Below, piece by piece: positions 49,948-60,105 of a stretch of 64,000 nt of DNA. The position numbers and the translations under genes were made by a program. The first letter of the stretch is position 1; each line of letters starts with the position of its first letter. The notes beneath the pieces are model-generated. The model made no database searches. It was given only the letters and a program-made list of their open reading frames with translations, and was not told where the DNA came from. Source of the stretch: an uncultured Lachnospiraceae bacterium (GTDB lineage: Bacteria; Bacillota; Clostridia; Lachnospirales; Lachnospiraceae); NCBI GenBank assembly GCA_946623875.1, contig CAMORO010000002.1:1-64000 (forward strand), given 5' to 3'.

Positions 49948-50859
49948 TTACGGGTTAAAACTAACCCTTCCTTTTCCTGTCCTCTTTGAAGAATAAAGCG
50001 CTTCATCAGCCTTCTTTAATATTCCGTCTATATCATAGACATTGCCGGTACAATAAACATCGACACTTCCCATGCTGACGGATAACGGAACTCCTGCTTC
50101 CTGCGATACTTTGCTTATTCTTTCTTTAAGATCATTAAGCCGTTCTTTTGCCTGTTCCCTGTTTCCGGGTATGATCCCGACAAATTCATCTCCACCCCAT
50201 CGGCAGACCTGATACTCATATCTTACAGTAAGCCTGAGCTCATTCGCCACTATACGGAGTGCAGCATCACCGGTATTATGTCCGTAGCTGTCATTTATTT
50301 TCTTGAAATCATCAATGTCGAGAATGAAAAGATATGCATGCGCATAGTCGTTCTTTCTGCAGTTCTGACACCACCATATTTCAAAGCTGTCTCTTCCGTA
50401 CAGTGCGGTAAGCTTATCCCTTGATGCTTTCTGCAGTGTACGCCACAGATTGATACGTGCTTCCTTTGAGGCAAATACGATAATGATGGAATCCACTTCT
50501 TTGTCCTGTCTGCACGGAATGACAAATTCATCACCGTCACTAAGTTCCATCCTTGAACCGGGCTCAAGCAGCTTCCCCTTATACATTATTCCGTTCGTGG
50601 TTTTCTCAACATTGTAAAACGCCCTGCCGTTCCCGGTATCAAAGCTCCCGTGCTTCCTTGATACAAAACGATAGTCTACAGAAATGTCCGGCGTTTCCGT
50701 CTCGGTCGGGCGCCCCATTGTCTGATGCCCCATAAGAGAATATTCCGTTATCAATCTGCCCTGACAGATGAACAGACAGGGACTGAATTCATGTAAATCT
50801 TCACTATTTCCCTTATTGTCGCCTGATGCATCCAAAATCATATCGGTATTGTCTTCCAT
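49948..50859 (-). CDS. FHA-domain diguanylate cyclase (GGDEF)
   Basis: N-terminal FHA-like VDYRFVSRKHGSFDTGNGRAFYNVEKTTNGIMYKGKLLEPG; C-terminal ALYGRDSFEIWW...LDIDDFKKINDSYGHNTGDAALR...CRWGGDEFVGIIPG. Confidence 0.92.
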   Translation of the reverse strand: MEDNTDMILDASGDNKGNSEDLHEFSPCLFICQGRLITEYSLMGHQTMGRPTETETPDISVDYRFVSRKHGSFDTGNGRAFYNVEKTTNGIMYKGKLLEPGSRMELSDGDEFVIPCRQDKEVDSIIIVFASKEARINLWRTLQKASRDKLTALYGRDSFEIWWCQNCRKNDYAHAYLFILDIDDFKKINDSYGHNTGDAALRIVANELRLTVRYEYQVCRWGGDEFVGIIPGNREQAKERLNDLKERISKVSQEAGVPLSVSMGSVDVYCTGNVYDIDGILKKADEALYSSKRTGKGRVSFNP

Positions 50860-51055
50860 ATGATCAACCTTTCAAAAATGGTTAACTGTTATTTTCTTAT
50901 CAAACTACCTGCTTCGCTTATGCTTTATAAGCCGCATTCCCGGCGTGCACTTCTTGACCTTTGAACAAATTTTGGTATATTATAAATATCTGAAAAAGCA
51001 TATAACATTTATTTATACATCAACTATTTTATATCATAAAGGAATTATATTATAT

Positions 51056-52126
51056 ATGTCATCACAGGTCAAACAAAACAAATACCGTGATTATCACGAA
51101 CAGAACGATATAAACAACACCCTGAAGCTAAGGGAGATCATCACTACCCTCCCCGGATTTTGCCGTGATTTTTTCCTCGGGATAAAAGATACCACGTCTA
51201 CAAGGACAAGACTTGCATATGCGTATGATCTGCGGATTTTCTTTGAGTTCCTTCACGAAACCAATCCGGCATGTCAAAAGACGGAAATAGAGGAATTCGA
51301 TATACGCATACTGGATATGCTTAAGCCTATGGATATAACCGAGTATCTTGATTATCTTACCTATTATGTTAAGGATGGTGAGACTATCACCAATGATGAG
51401 AGGGGAAAACAGCGTAAGCTTTCATCATTGCGAAGCATGTACAACTACTTTTACCGAACGGAAATGATAGAAAAGAACCCGGCGGCTTTGGTTGAAATGC
51501 CCAAGCTTCACAGTAAGGAAATAATACGTCTGGATATAGATGAGGTGGCAAAGCTGCTTGACAATGTGGAGAGCGGCGAGAACCTTACCAAAAAGCAGAT
51601 GGAATTCCATGAAAAAACCAAGACAAGAGATCTTGCCCTTATGACACTTCTTCTCGGCACCGGGATCCGTGTTTCCGAGTGCGTGGGCCTTGATATAAAT
51701 GATGTTGATTTCAACAACAACGGGATCCTCATCAAACGTAAGGGAGGCTACGAACAGATAGTATATTTCGGTGATGAAGTTGAAGCTGTTTTAAGGGAAT
51801 ATATGGAAGAACGCTCTCATGTAATAGCACAGTCCGGTCATGAACAGGCTTTATTCCTGTCATTGCAGAACAAGAGGATCTCAGTGCGGTCCGTAGAGAA
51901 GCTTGTGAAGAAATATGCCATGACCGTTACAACACTGAAAAAAATAACACCTCATAAACTGAGGAGTACATACGGTACCAATCTTTATAATGAGACAGGA
52001 GACATATATCTTGTTGCCGACGTGCTTGGGCATAAGGATGTCAATACGACCAAGAAACACTACGCAGCACAGGACAGGAACAGACTGCGGATGGCGGCCA
52101 ATGCCGTAAAGCTTCGTGAATCCTGA
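51056..52126 (+). CDS. Tyrosine recombinase (XerC/XerD-like integrase)
   Basis: LLLGTGIRVSECVGLDINDVD; HKLRSTYGTNLY; LGHKDVNTTKKHYA, i.e. R, H-x-x-R, H, Y residues. Start at ATG 51056. Confidence 0.92.
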   Translation: MSSQVKQNKYRDYHEQNDINNTLKLREIITTLPGFCRDFFLGIKDTTSTRTRLAYAYDLRIFFEFLHETNPACQKTEIEEFDIRILDMLKPMDITEYLDYLTYYVKDGETITNDERGKQRKLSSLRSMYNYFYRTEMIEKNPAALVEMPKLHSKEIIRLDIDEVAKLLDNVESGENLTKKQMEFHEKTKTRDLALMTLLLGTGIRVSECVGLDINDVDFNNNGILIKRKGGYEQIVYFGDEVEAVLREYMEERSHVIAQSGHEQALFLSLQNKRISVRSVEKLVKKYAMTVTTLKKITPHKLRSTYGTNLYNETGDIYLVADVLGHKDVNTTKKHYAAQDRNRLRMAANAVKLRES

Positions 52127-52261
52127 AATAAAATGTGCTGCCCGGTTATTATTCTATTGCTAACAACAATGTTAAACGGTTATAATAATGGTTGGATTCA
52201 ATAAGCGAAAACATCTGAATACTTACTTGAATTCCAAAAAGAATTAAAGGAAGGCCTGTAT

Positions 52262-53701
52262 ATGGATAATTTGACTAATGCTAAAATCTGGGATGCCAAA
52301 TTCCTGAGAATACTTATACCTGTTATTATCGGTTTTCTCATAATAAATGCGATCAAAAGAATATTCAGAAAGCGTGCGCAGATCCAGAAAAACCTGCACG
52401 AAAGATATCTGGCCCAACTTATGGAACTCGTGGTAATAATAGTGTGCCTTATAGATATCGTCGGTGTCATTGATGAAACAGATGATCTGGCTTCGCTCCT
52501 GATAAAAGGATCCGCTCTTATCGTTGCAATACTCGGTTTTGCCGCACAGACCGCAATTTCCGATATTATATGCGGCTTCCTTATAAGTATTTTCAAGCCG
52601 TTTGAAATAGGTGACAGGATCATCGTCGAAGGACAGGATCCCGGAATTGTTGAAGACATCACTCTTCGCCATACCGTATTAAAGATTTACGATGATCTGC
52701 GAATTGTTCTTCCGAACAGCCAGCTTAACACGAAGACACTTATAAATACAAGCTACAAGAATAAGGAACGGCGCGGTGTCCATCTGCAATTCTCGGTGAG
52801 CTATGAAACGGATGTCCAGAAGGCAATAGATGTCATACGTGACTGTGTGGCAGAGAGTCCGTATACACTTATGGTAGAAAACAACGGTATCATCGAAGAC
52901 TCCGGTCCGGTATACTTCCTAAAATTTGCGGACAGTGCCCTTATACTGGAAACTACTATCTTTATAAACAGGAATACAAGCAGTTACATAGCTACTACCG
53001 ATATAAATCTCCGTGTTAACAATGCATTTAAGGAGAACGGTATCGAAATTCCTTATAACTACCTTAACATTATTCAGTTTGAAGGTGAAAAGGCTGTTGT
53101 CGAAGTTGACGACAATCCGGATAAAGCCAAAAAGAAAAAGTCTTCTCCGTCCAAGCGTCATTACAGAACAAACACTGTAAGGCTTCTGGATAATTGCAGC
53201 AATATTAAAGATGCTGTGGATCTGGCGGATGTCTTTGCCAAAAAACAACGGCTTGAACCGGCTGCAAAGATGCAGCTTGAGCTGCTGACCGAGGAAACCA
53301 TCGGAGTTATCAGCAGTATAGTTGAAGGTGCCAATACAAGCTTCTGGATAGAGGGAAGCGGTCTTAAATACAGGATCCATGTAAGCTTCTCAGCCAAACT
53401 GGACAGTGCCGAATACAAGAAGCTCATTAATCTCTCATCTTCCGGTAAAAATGAAGCTGCCAAAGGTTTCACGGCCAGAATATGGGATATCATGATCAGA
53501 GGTCTGAATGATACGCAGAATTCGGACAATGATAAGAATAATAACGGTACAGGTGCAGGATACAACTGGTCCTTAAGCGAAACAGATGAAGTAAATGAAG
53601 AAGAGATTTCCGAATCGATACTTGCCGCGATCGCTGATGATATCAAGGTAAGCGTGACCAAGGATCGTGTTAATTTCATGGTTATAAAATCATTACAATA
53701 A
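52262..53701 (+). CDS. Mechanosensitive ion channel family protein (MscS) with extended C terminus
   Basis: ALIVAILGFAAQTAISDIICGFLISIFKPFEIGDRIIVEGQDPGIVEDITLRHTVLKIYDDLRIVLPNSQLNTKTLIN. Confidence 0.93.
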   Translation: MDNLTNAKIWDAKFLRILIPVIIGFLIINAIKRIFRKRAQIQKNLHERYLAQLMELVVIIVCLIDIVGVIDETDDLASLLIKGSALIVAILGFAAQTAISDIICGFLISIFKPFEIGDRIIVEGQDPGIVEDITLRHTVLKIYDDLRIVLPNSQLNTKTLINTSYKNKERRGVHLQFSVSYETDVQKAIDVIRDCVAESPYTLMVENNGIIEDSGPVYFLKFADSALILETTIFINRNTSSYIATTDINLRVNNAFKENGIEIPYNYLNIIQFEGEKAVVEVDDNPDKAKKKKSSPSKRHYRTNTVRLLDNCSNIKDAVDLADVFAKKQRLEPAAKMQLELLTEETIGVISSIVEGANTSFWIEGSGLKYRIHVSFSAKLDSAEYKKLINLSSSGKNEAAKGFTARIWDIMIRGLNDTQNSDNDKNNNGTGAGYNWSLSETDEVNEEEISESILAAIADDIKVSVTKDRVNFMVIKSLQ

Positions 53702-53741
53702 GCTCAAAGGATCAGGGCGAACAGTTTTTCGGAATATATGT

Positions 53742-53792
53742 TTGCATTTGAAAAAATTATATGTTATACTCTTCCTATCAGAACGGATGTTT
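53742..53792 (+). promoter_or_regulatory. lexA promoter with putative LexA (SOS) box
   Basis: TTGCAT (53742-53747), 17 nt, TATACT (53765-53770); GAACggatGTTT at 53781-53792 resembles the Gram-positive GAACN4GTTY box. Confidence 0.6.
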
Positions 53793-53820
53793 GAACATTC
53801 GTCATTTAAGGAGGTTATAT

Positions 53821-54435
53821 ATGGCTTACGGTAAGATAACTGCAAAACAGCAGGAAATCCTTGATTATATTAAGAAAGTGACGCTGCAGCGCGGATATCC
53901 TCCGGCTGTGAGGGAAATATGTGAGGCTGTTAAGCTTCGTTCGACATCCTCGGTGCATGCACATCTTGAAACCCTGGAGAAAAACGGATATATCCGACGT
54001 GATCCTTCCAAGCCGCGTGCCATTGAAATAATCGATGACAGCTTCCAGATGGTAAGACAGGAAATGACCTCTGTTCCGATAGTCGGACAGGTCGCTGCGG
54101 GATTACCGATACTTGCCGAGCAGAATATTAACGGCTACTTCCCCCTTCCCATGGATGTTGTTCCCAACAATGAAGTTTTTGTTCTTAAGGTCAAGGGCGA
54201 GAGCATGATCAACATCGGTATCATGGATGGTGATCAGATATTTGTGGAATGCTGCAATTCCGCGAATAACGGAGATGTGGTGGTTGCCATGATCGATGAC
54301 TCCGCCACTGTGAAGACCTTCTACAGGGAGGACGGTCATATCAGGCTGCAGCCCGAGAATGATACAATGGAACCTATCATCGTAGATAGCTGTCTGATAA
54401 TAGGCAAGGTATTCGGAGTGTTCAGAAGGATGTGA
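53821..54435 (+). CDS. lexA: LexA repressor
   Basis: KITAKQQEILDYIKKVTLQRGYPPAVREICEAVKLRSTSSVHAHLETLEKNGYIRRDPSKPRAIEI; VAAGLPILAEQNI; KGESMINIGIMDGD. Start at ATG 53821. Confidence 0.97.
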   Translation: MAYGKITAKQQEILDYIKKVTLQRGYPPAVREICEAVKLRSTSSVHAHLETLEKNGYIRRDPSKPRAIEIIDDSFQMVRQEMTSVPIVGQVAAGLPILAEQNINGYFPLPMDVVPNNEVFVLKVKGESMINIGIMDGDQIFVECCNSANNGDVVVAMIDDSATVKTFYREDGHIRLQPENDTMEPIIVDSCLIIGKVFGVFRRM

Positions 54436-54838
54436 TCACCTTACCGTCACTCCAGATGCGTTCAAGGTTATAAAAGCTTCGATTTTCTTCATCAAACAGA
54501 TGAATTACGAAATCAACATAATCCATAAGTATCCAATTCGCCGAATCATATCCTTCGATCTGTTTCGGCGAAATGTGTTTATGGGCAAGCTTTTCCTCAA
54601 CATTATCACACATTGCCTGGATCTGGTTTGAATTTGATCCGGACGCGATTATGAAGTAATCCGCCATAACACTTATCCTGCTGATATCTATAACACGGAT
54701 ATCCATTGCCTTCTTATCAAGCAATGCATCGGTTGCTGTCCTGATAATATCTTTTAATTCATTGGAAATGCCTGTATCTGTTCCTTCAATCATTTTATTA
54801 GTGTCACCCATTGATCTGTTTCCTCTTATAGTATTCAT
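54422..54838 (-). CDS. rsfS: Ribosome silencing factor RsfS
   Basis: ALLDKKAMDIRVIDISRISVMADYFIIASGSNSNQIQAMCDNVEEKL; GYDSANWILMDYVDFVIHLFDEENRSFYNLERIW. Confidence 0.95.
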   Translation of the reverse strand: MNTIRGNRSMGDTNKMIEGTDTGISNELKDIIRTATDALLDKKAMDIRVIDISRISVMADYFIIASGSNSNQIQAMCDNVEEKLAHKHISPKQIEGYDSANWILMDYVDFVIHLFDEENRSFYNLERIWSDGKVITSF

Positions 54839-55409
54839 ATGCGTTCATGGTAGTAATATCAATACTGTTTTCACTGCTTGAAAGATAACGTATCGTATCA
54901 CCCATTATCATCACCAGAGCTTCATCGATATTATCCGAATTAAATGCCCTGCTCCGTATCCTGTCAAGATCTGAGGCTTTACTTCTTGTCGGCTCAATAT
55001 AATCCGATATAAACACTATCTTTTCAAGAAGAGACATATTCTGTCGTCCTGTTGTATGCCATCTGATCGCATTAAGAATATCCTTATCCTGAATACCGTA
55101 TTTTTTCCCGGCAAGATATGCTCCATATTTAGCATGAAGAAGAAAACCGTTTGCCTTCTCGAAGCCTGTGATCTCTATATTATTTTTCATACACTGCTCT
55201 ATCAGTTCATCATCCTTGTAACTCTTCGCGCAGTCATGCAGAATGCCCGCGATCTGGGCCTTGTAAACATCTTCATCATATTTCATGGCAAGTGCAGAAG
55301 CAATTCCGGCGACTCCGACAGAGTGTATATATCTGTGATGTTTAAGCTGTTTCTCCATCTTGTCATACAATGAATATATGAATTTATCATCGTAATTATA
55401 TGAGCTCAT
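54804..55409 (-). CDS. yqeK: YqeK family HD domain hydrolase
   Basis: HHRYIHSVGVAGIASALA; AGILHDCAKSY; LLHAKYGAYLA; IRWHTTGRQNMSLLEKIVFISDYIEPTR. Confidence 0.94.
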   Translation of the reverse strand: MSSYNYDDKFIYSLYDKMEKQLKHHRYIHSVGVAGIASALAMKYDEDVYKAQIAGILHDCAKSYKDDELIEQCMKNNIEITGFEKANGFLLHAKYGAYLAGKKYGIQDKDILNAIRWHTTGRQNMSLLEKIVFISDYIEPTRSKASDLDRIRSRAFNSDNIDEALVMIMGDTIRYLSSSENSIDITTMNAYEYYKRKQING

Positions 55410-56038
55410 TATCTGTATAATCCTTTTGACTGAATAATGTTTAATACAGCTTCGGGAACATAGTAACGTATTCCACGTCCCTCTCTTAAGTTATTGCGTA
55501 TCATGCTTGAAGAAATATCTATATCGGGTGTATCAAGAAGCCTTATGGATGAATTGTATTCAGACTCAAGATGCTTAACAATAGACAGAAGCCGTTCATC
55601 GGGTTCATGACCCCTGGGTGCTACCACCAGAATACATTTATCAAAAATGGTCTGTGAGTCATGCCATGTTTCGATATTATATATCGAATCCTCACCTATT
55701 ATAAAATACCATTCATTGTCGGGATATATCTCACTTAGCTCAGTTAATGTCTCACTGGTATAAGTATTGCCTCTCTTACGTATTTCATGATCCGAGACGG
55801 CAAAATGATCGTTACCTTCAACAGCGGCGCAGACAAGTTCCATGCGTATCGATGCATCAAGTATCTTTGAAGGATCCTTTAAATACGAACATCCTGTAGG
55901 CATAAATATTATACTGTCAAGCTCAAGGAGCTGAAACGCATTCTCTGCAAGGATCAGATGTCCGATATGAATGGGATTAAAGGTTCCACCCATTATACCT
56001 ATCTTTTTGTTTGATGGATTTAAGTCTGACAAAGTCAT
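55409..56038 (-). CDS. nadD: Nicotinate-nucleotide adenylyltransferase
   Basis: KIGIMGGTFNPIHIGHLILAENAF; FIIGEDSIYNIETWHDSQTIF; DIDISSSMIRNNLREGRGIRYYVPEAV. Confidence 0.96.
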   Translation of the reverse strand: MTLSDLNPSNKKIGIMGGTFNPIHIGHLILAENAFQLLELDSIIFMPTGCSYLKDPSKILDASIRMELVCAAVEGNDHFAVSDHEIRKRGNTYTSETLTELSEIYPDNEWYFIIGEDSIYNIETWHDSQTIFDKCILVVAPRGHEPDERLLSIVKHLESEYNSSIRLLDTPDIDISSSMIRNNLREGRGIRYYVPEAVLNIIQSKGLYR

Positions 56039-56107
56039 TTCTCTCCACCTGCCTTTTCCTTCACTGTATGCAACTATTCAGAACAGCACGGATATTTACA
56101 TGATCCG

Positions 56108-56401
56108 TTACGCTAAGGGAAGCTTGATCGTTGGTTTGTCCCTGTTCGGTTTATAAAGAATTATCTTTTTCCCGATGACCTGAACTATCCGGGAATGAGT
56201 TCTTTCAGCTATGATCTCAGCTATTGCATGCGGATCGTCTGCACAGTTCTTAAGTACTCCTATCTTTATAAGCTCACGTGCATTAACGGCTTCCTCCACC
56301 GAAGCGATAACCTCAGGAGATACACTCGCTTTACCTATATGTACCACAGGCTCCATGGTAGATGCAAGACTTTTTAAATATGCTCTCTGTTTGCTTGTCA
56401 T
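56108..56401 (-). CDS. yhbY: YhbY family RNA-binding protein
   Basis: MTSKQRAYLKSLASTMEPVVHIGKASVSPEVIASVEEAVNARELIKIGVLKNC. Confidence 0.94.
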   Translation of the reverse strand: MTSKQRAYLKSLASTMEPVVHIGKASVSPEVIASVEEAVNARELIKIGVLKNCADDPHAIAEIIAERTHSRIVQVIGKKIILYKPNRDKPTIKLPLA

Positions 56402-56421
56402 TGTTTTCCTCTTTCAACTGA

Positions 56422-57769
<1,348 letters not shown>

Positions 57770-57778
57770 AAATACTAC

Positions 57779-58063
57779 TTACTGTTCCACAGGATATACA
57801 GAAGCCTGTTTCTTATCTCTTCCTCTTCTTTCGAACCTCAGAACACCGTCAACTAATGCAAACAATGTATCATCACCGCCGCGTCCGACATTAATGCCGG
57901 GATGTATCTTGGTTCCGCGCTGTCTGTATAATATATTACCCGCCTTAACGAACTGTCCGTCAGCTCTCTTCGCACCAAGTCTCTTGGATTCGGAATCTCT
58001 GCCGTTCTTGGTGGAACCGACTCCCTTCTTATGAGCGAAATATTGAAGGTTCAATTCAAACAT
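57779..58063 (-). CDS. rpmA: Ribosomal protein bL27 with cleavable N-terminal extension
   Basis: [70 protein letters not shown]. Confidence 0.97.
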   Translation of the reverse strand: MFELNLQYFAHKKGVGSTKNGRDSESKRLGAKRADGQFVKAGNILYRQRGTKIHPGINVGRGGDDTLFALVDGVLRFERRGRDKKQASVYPVEQ

Positions 58064-58068
58064 GACCG

Positions 58069-58383
58069 TTACACCTCCTCAATTATCAATTTCAAATTAT
58101 CTCCGTATTTTTTCTCGATGGATTCCAATCCGAGAACCAGAGAGTCCATAAGCAATTGCCCTTTTTCATCCGGTTCTTCGATAAAATCCCATCGAAGAGA
58201 ACCGTTATCAACCCCTCTCACTTTACTTCCTGTAAGCTTTTCCAGTGAATTGGCAGTGTTGATAACAAGTATGGATACCGCAGAACAAATGATATCCTTT
58301 CCGGCATCTTCGAAACCGGAATGTCCTTTGCACATAAAAGTCTGATATCTGTTATTGTGCTTCAAAACCATTGCCGTGATCAT
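58069..58383 (-). CDS. prp: Ribosomal-processing cysteine protease Prp (YsxB)
   Basis: [33 protein letters not shown]; between rplU and rpmA. Confidence 0.94.
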   Translation of the reverse strand: MITAMVLKHNNRYQTFMCKGHSGFEDAGKDIICSAVSILVINTANSLEKLTGSKVRGVDNGSLRWDFIEEPDEKGQLLMDSLVLGLESIEKKYGDNLKLIIEEV

Positions 58384-58404
58384 TTAACATACCTACCAAG
58401 CTGA

Positions 58405-58710
58405 TTACGCATTGATCTTATCAATCTTAACCTGTGTGTATGCTTGTCTGTGACCATTCTTCTTATGATATCCGCTCTTTCTCTTGTAACGATAAACAAT
58501 GACCTTTTTACCGCGTCCGTTAGATACTACGGTGGCTTCAACAGTGGCATTGGCTACATCGGAACCAACCTTAAGCTTATCGTCGCTTACAGCAATAACA
58601 TTGTCAAAGGTTACGTTAGCGCCTTCCTCGACACCGAGCTTCTCAACCTTGATCACATCACCTTCGGAAACCTTATACTGCTTTCCTCCTGTTGCTATAA
58701 TAGCGTACAT
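58405..58710 (-). CDS. rplU: Ribosomal protein bL21
   Basis: MYAIIATGGKQYKVSEGDVIKVEKLGVEEGANVTFDNVIA; KVIVYRYKRKSGYHKKNGHRQAYTQVKI. Start set to ATG ending at 58710. Confidence 0.97.
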   Translation of the reverse strand: MYAIIATGGKQYKVSEGDVIKVEKLGVEEGANVTFDNVIAVSDDKLKVGSDVANATVEATVVSNGRGKKVIVYRYKRKSGYHKKNGHRQAYTQVKIDKINA

Positions 58711-58790
58711 AGGGCACCTCCTATTCTGATTACTCGCTGGCTTCGGTAGTGCGCGGCACATTTATAACCCCACCAAGCGGCATACTCCAG
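58711..58790 (-). ncRNA. Probable L21 leader (5' UTR of rplU-prp-rpmA)
   Basis: ~80 nt GC-richer structured 5' UTR between a good promoter and rplU, containing GTGCCGCGCAC dyad. Position fits the known L21 leader; no covariance search was run. Confidence 0.5.
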
Positions 58791-58791
58791 T

Positions 58792-58820
58792 AGTTTAACA
58801 TGTCTTATAAACGTTGTCAA
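58792..58820 (-). promoter_or_regulatory. Promoter of rplU operon
   Basis: Minus strand TTGACA (58815-58820), 17 nt spacer, TAAACT (58792-58797). Confidence 0.7.
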
Positions 58821-58862
58821 ACCATTTTTATCATATTCTCATCAGAACAGAAAATTCCCTGC

Positions 58863-59075
58863 CTATTTATTTATCCTATTTGGGGGATTTACGCCATCTG
58901 CAACATTTTCCCGCCTGATTACATCTTTGCTACCGGCTGCAGCAACCAATTCCATTTCATCATCTGACAGGATGGTTTTTTCAATCCGGCTGTATGTCTC
59001 ATCTATTACATTCTGCAGCATGGGATTCATGGCAAATCGTTGAAAATCAAATAATTTTCTCAATTTCTCTTCCAT
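58863..59075 (-). CDS. Small protein with leader-peptide-like motif, unknown function
   Basis: 70 aa MEEKLRKLFDFQRFAMNPMLQNVIDETYSRIEKTILSDDEMELVAAAGSKDVIRRENVADGVNPPNRINK, immediately downstream of ECF sigma. Confidence 0.6.
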   Translation of the reverse strand: MEEKLRKLFDFQRFAMNPMLQNVIDETYSRIEKTILSDDEMELVAAAGSKDVIRRENVADGVNPPNRINK

Positions 59076-59137
59076 ACAACACGCTCCTTCTTAGACATAT
59101 ACTTAACCTGCTGTATATTTATACGAATCATATCCGT

Positions 59138-59632
59138 TTATGGCAATGATGAAATCCTCAGCAGATCTTTAAGCTTTCCCAATGCTGCCTTGTGCTTAAC
59201 CTTAGTCATACCGTAGCTTATATTAAGCTTTTCGGATACCTCTGTGAGGGAGTAATCCTCATAGTACCGCATGATTATGATATCACGTTCATCCCGTGAA
59301 AGCTTCTTAAGAGCCAAAGCAAGCTCACCAAGTGCCTCCTCACGCAGATAGCTTTCCTCCACATTATCATTTGACACCATATCTTCCGAAAGCTCATCCG
59401 AAACCTTTGCAGACCTGAAATGATCCGTAAGGGTATTCCGCATGATAGTATATATCCATGTTGAAACAGCGGCCTTACCGGGATCATACTTCTCTGAATA
59501 TTTAAGAGCCTTTATGAACACTTCACTGGTTATATCCTCCGCTTCTTCCCTGTTACCGATACGGTTTAACAGATAGCCGAATATTTTGTCATGATATTCC
59601 CTGTACAACTGTTCCTCGTTTATGCCATTCAT
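59138..59632 (-). CDS. ECF-type RNA polymerase sigma factor
   Basis: LYREYHDKIFGYLLNRIGNREEAEDITSEVFIKAL; STWIYTIMRNTLTDHFR; sigma4 LSRDERDIIIMRYYEDYSLTEVSEKLNISYGMTKVKHKAALGKL. Confidence 0.93.
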   Translation of the reverse strand: MNGINEEQLYREYHDKIFGYLLNRIGNREEAEDITSEVFIKALKYSEKYDPGKAAVSTWIYTIMRNTLTDHFRSAKVSDELSEDMVSNDNVEESYLREEALGELALALKKLSRDERDIIIMRYYEDYSLTEVSEKLNISYGMTKVKHKAALGKLKDLLRISSLP

Positions 59633-59660
59633 TTATGTATATCTCCTTGTACGGATATCA

Positions 59661-60056
59661 TCACTTCTTCTTTTCGCCATCATCAATTCCGCCGGCATCA
59701 CAGTTTGATTCATGAAAACGTTTGATAAATTCAGCTTCGCATTTGTTTGTGTGACTCTGCTTGAGCTGAAACATATCACTAACCTTTGCCAGTGCACGGT
59801 TCTCTTCCATCAACTGCCTTGCCAGCCAGTCATCATATTTATTGTCCTTGAGTGTAGTTGCACTCTTTCGTGCGGTTTGCTTAACGGCATATGTCAATTC
59901 GGCAGAGGGCTTTACTGCCTGTGGCTGTTTCGTGTACCCGGCAGGGTTAAGTGTCCTGCCGGGATTCGCGTTTCCCACACGGGATTTATACCTTCTGACA
60001 GTAAAAACAATAAACAGTATGAATATTATTTCAAAAATATAAAAAAACTCCGTCAT
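59661..60056 (-). CDS. Single-TM small membrane protein, unknown function
   Basis: MTEFFYIFEIIFILFIVFTVRRYK... then soluble tail; start at 60056 preferred by RBS. Confidence 0.6.
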   Translation of the reverse strand: MTEFFYIFEIIFILFIVFTVRRYKSRVGNANPGRTLNPAGYTKQPQAVKPSAELTYAVKQTARKSATTLKDNKYDDWLARQLMEENRALAKVSDMFQLKQSHTNKCEAEFIKRFHESNCDAGGIDDGEKKK

Positions 60057-60105
60057 TTCATCTCCCGAATGATTAAAGTAACTATCATAAACAGTTACCA
60101 CTGCA

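Noticed and set aside
53161-53679. 172-aa minus-strand ORF antisense to the MscS C terminus
   Set aside because: Ser/Leu-rich antisense translation with no family signal; the + strand frame is continuous with MscS.
58711-58761. Extension of the rplU ORF upstream (MCRALPKPASNQNRRCP)
   Set aside because: Canonical bL21 begins MYAIIATGGKQYKV; the upstream part is leader sequence.
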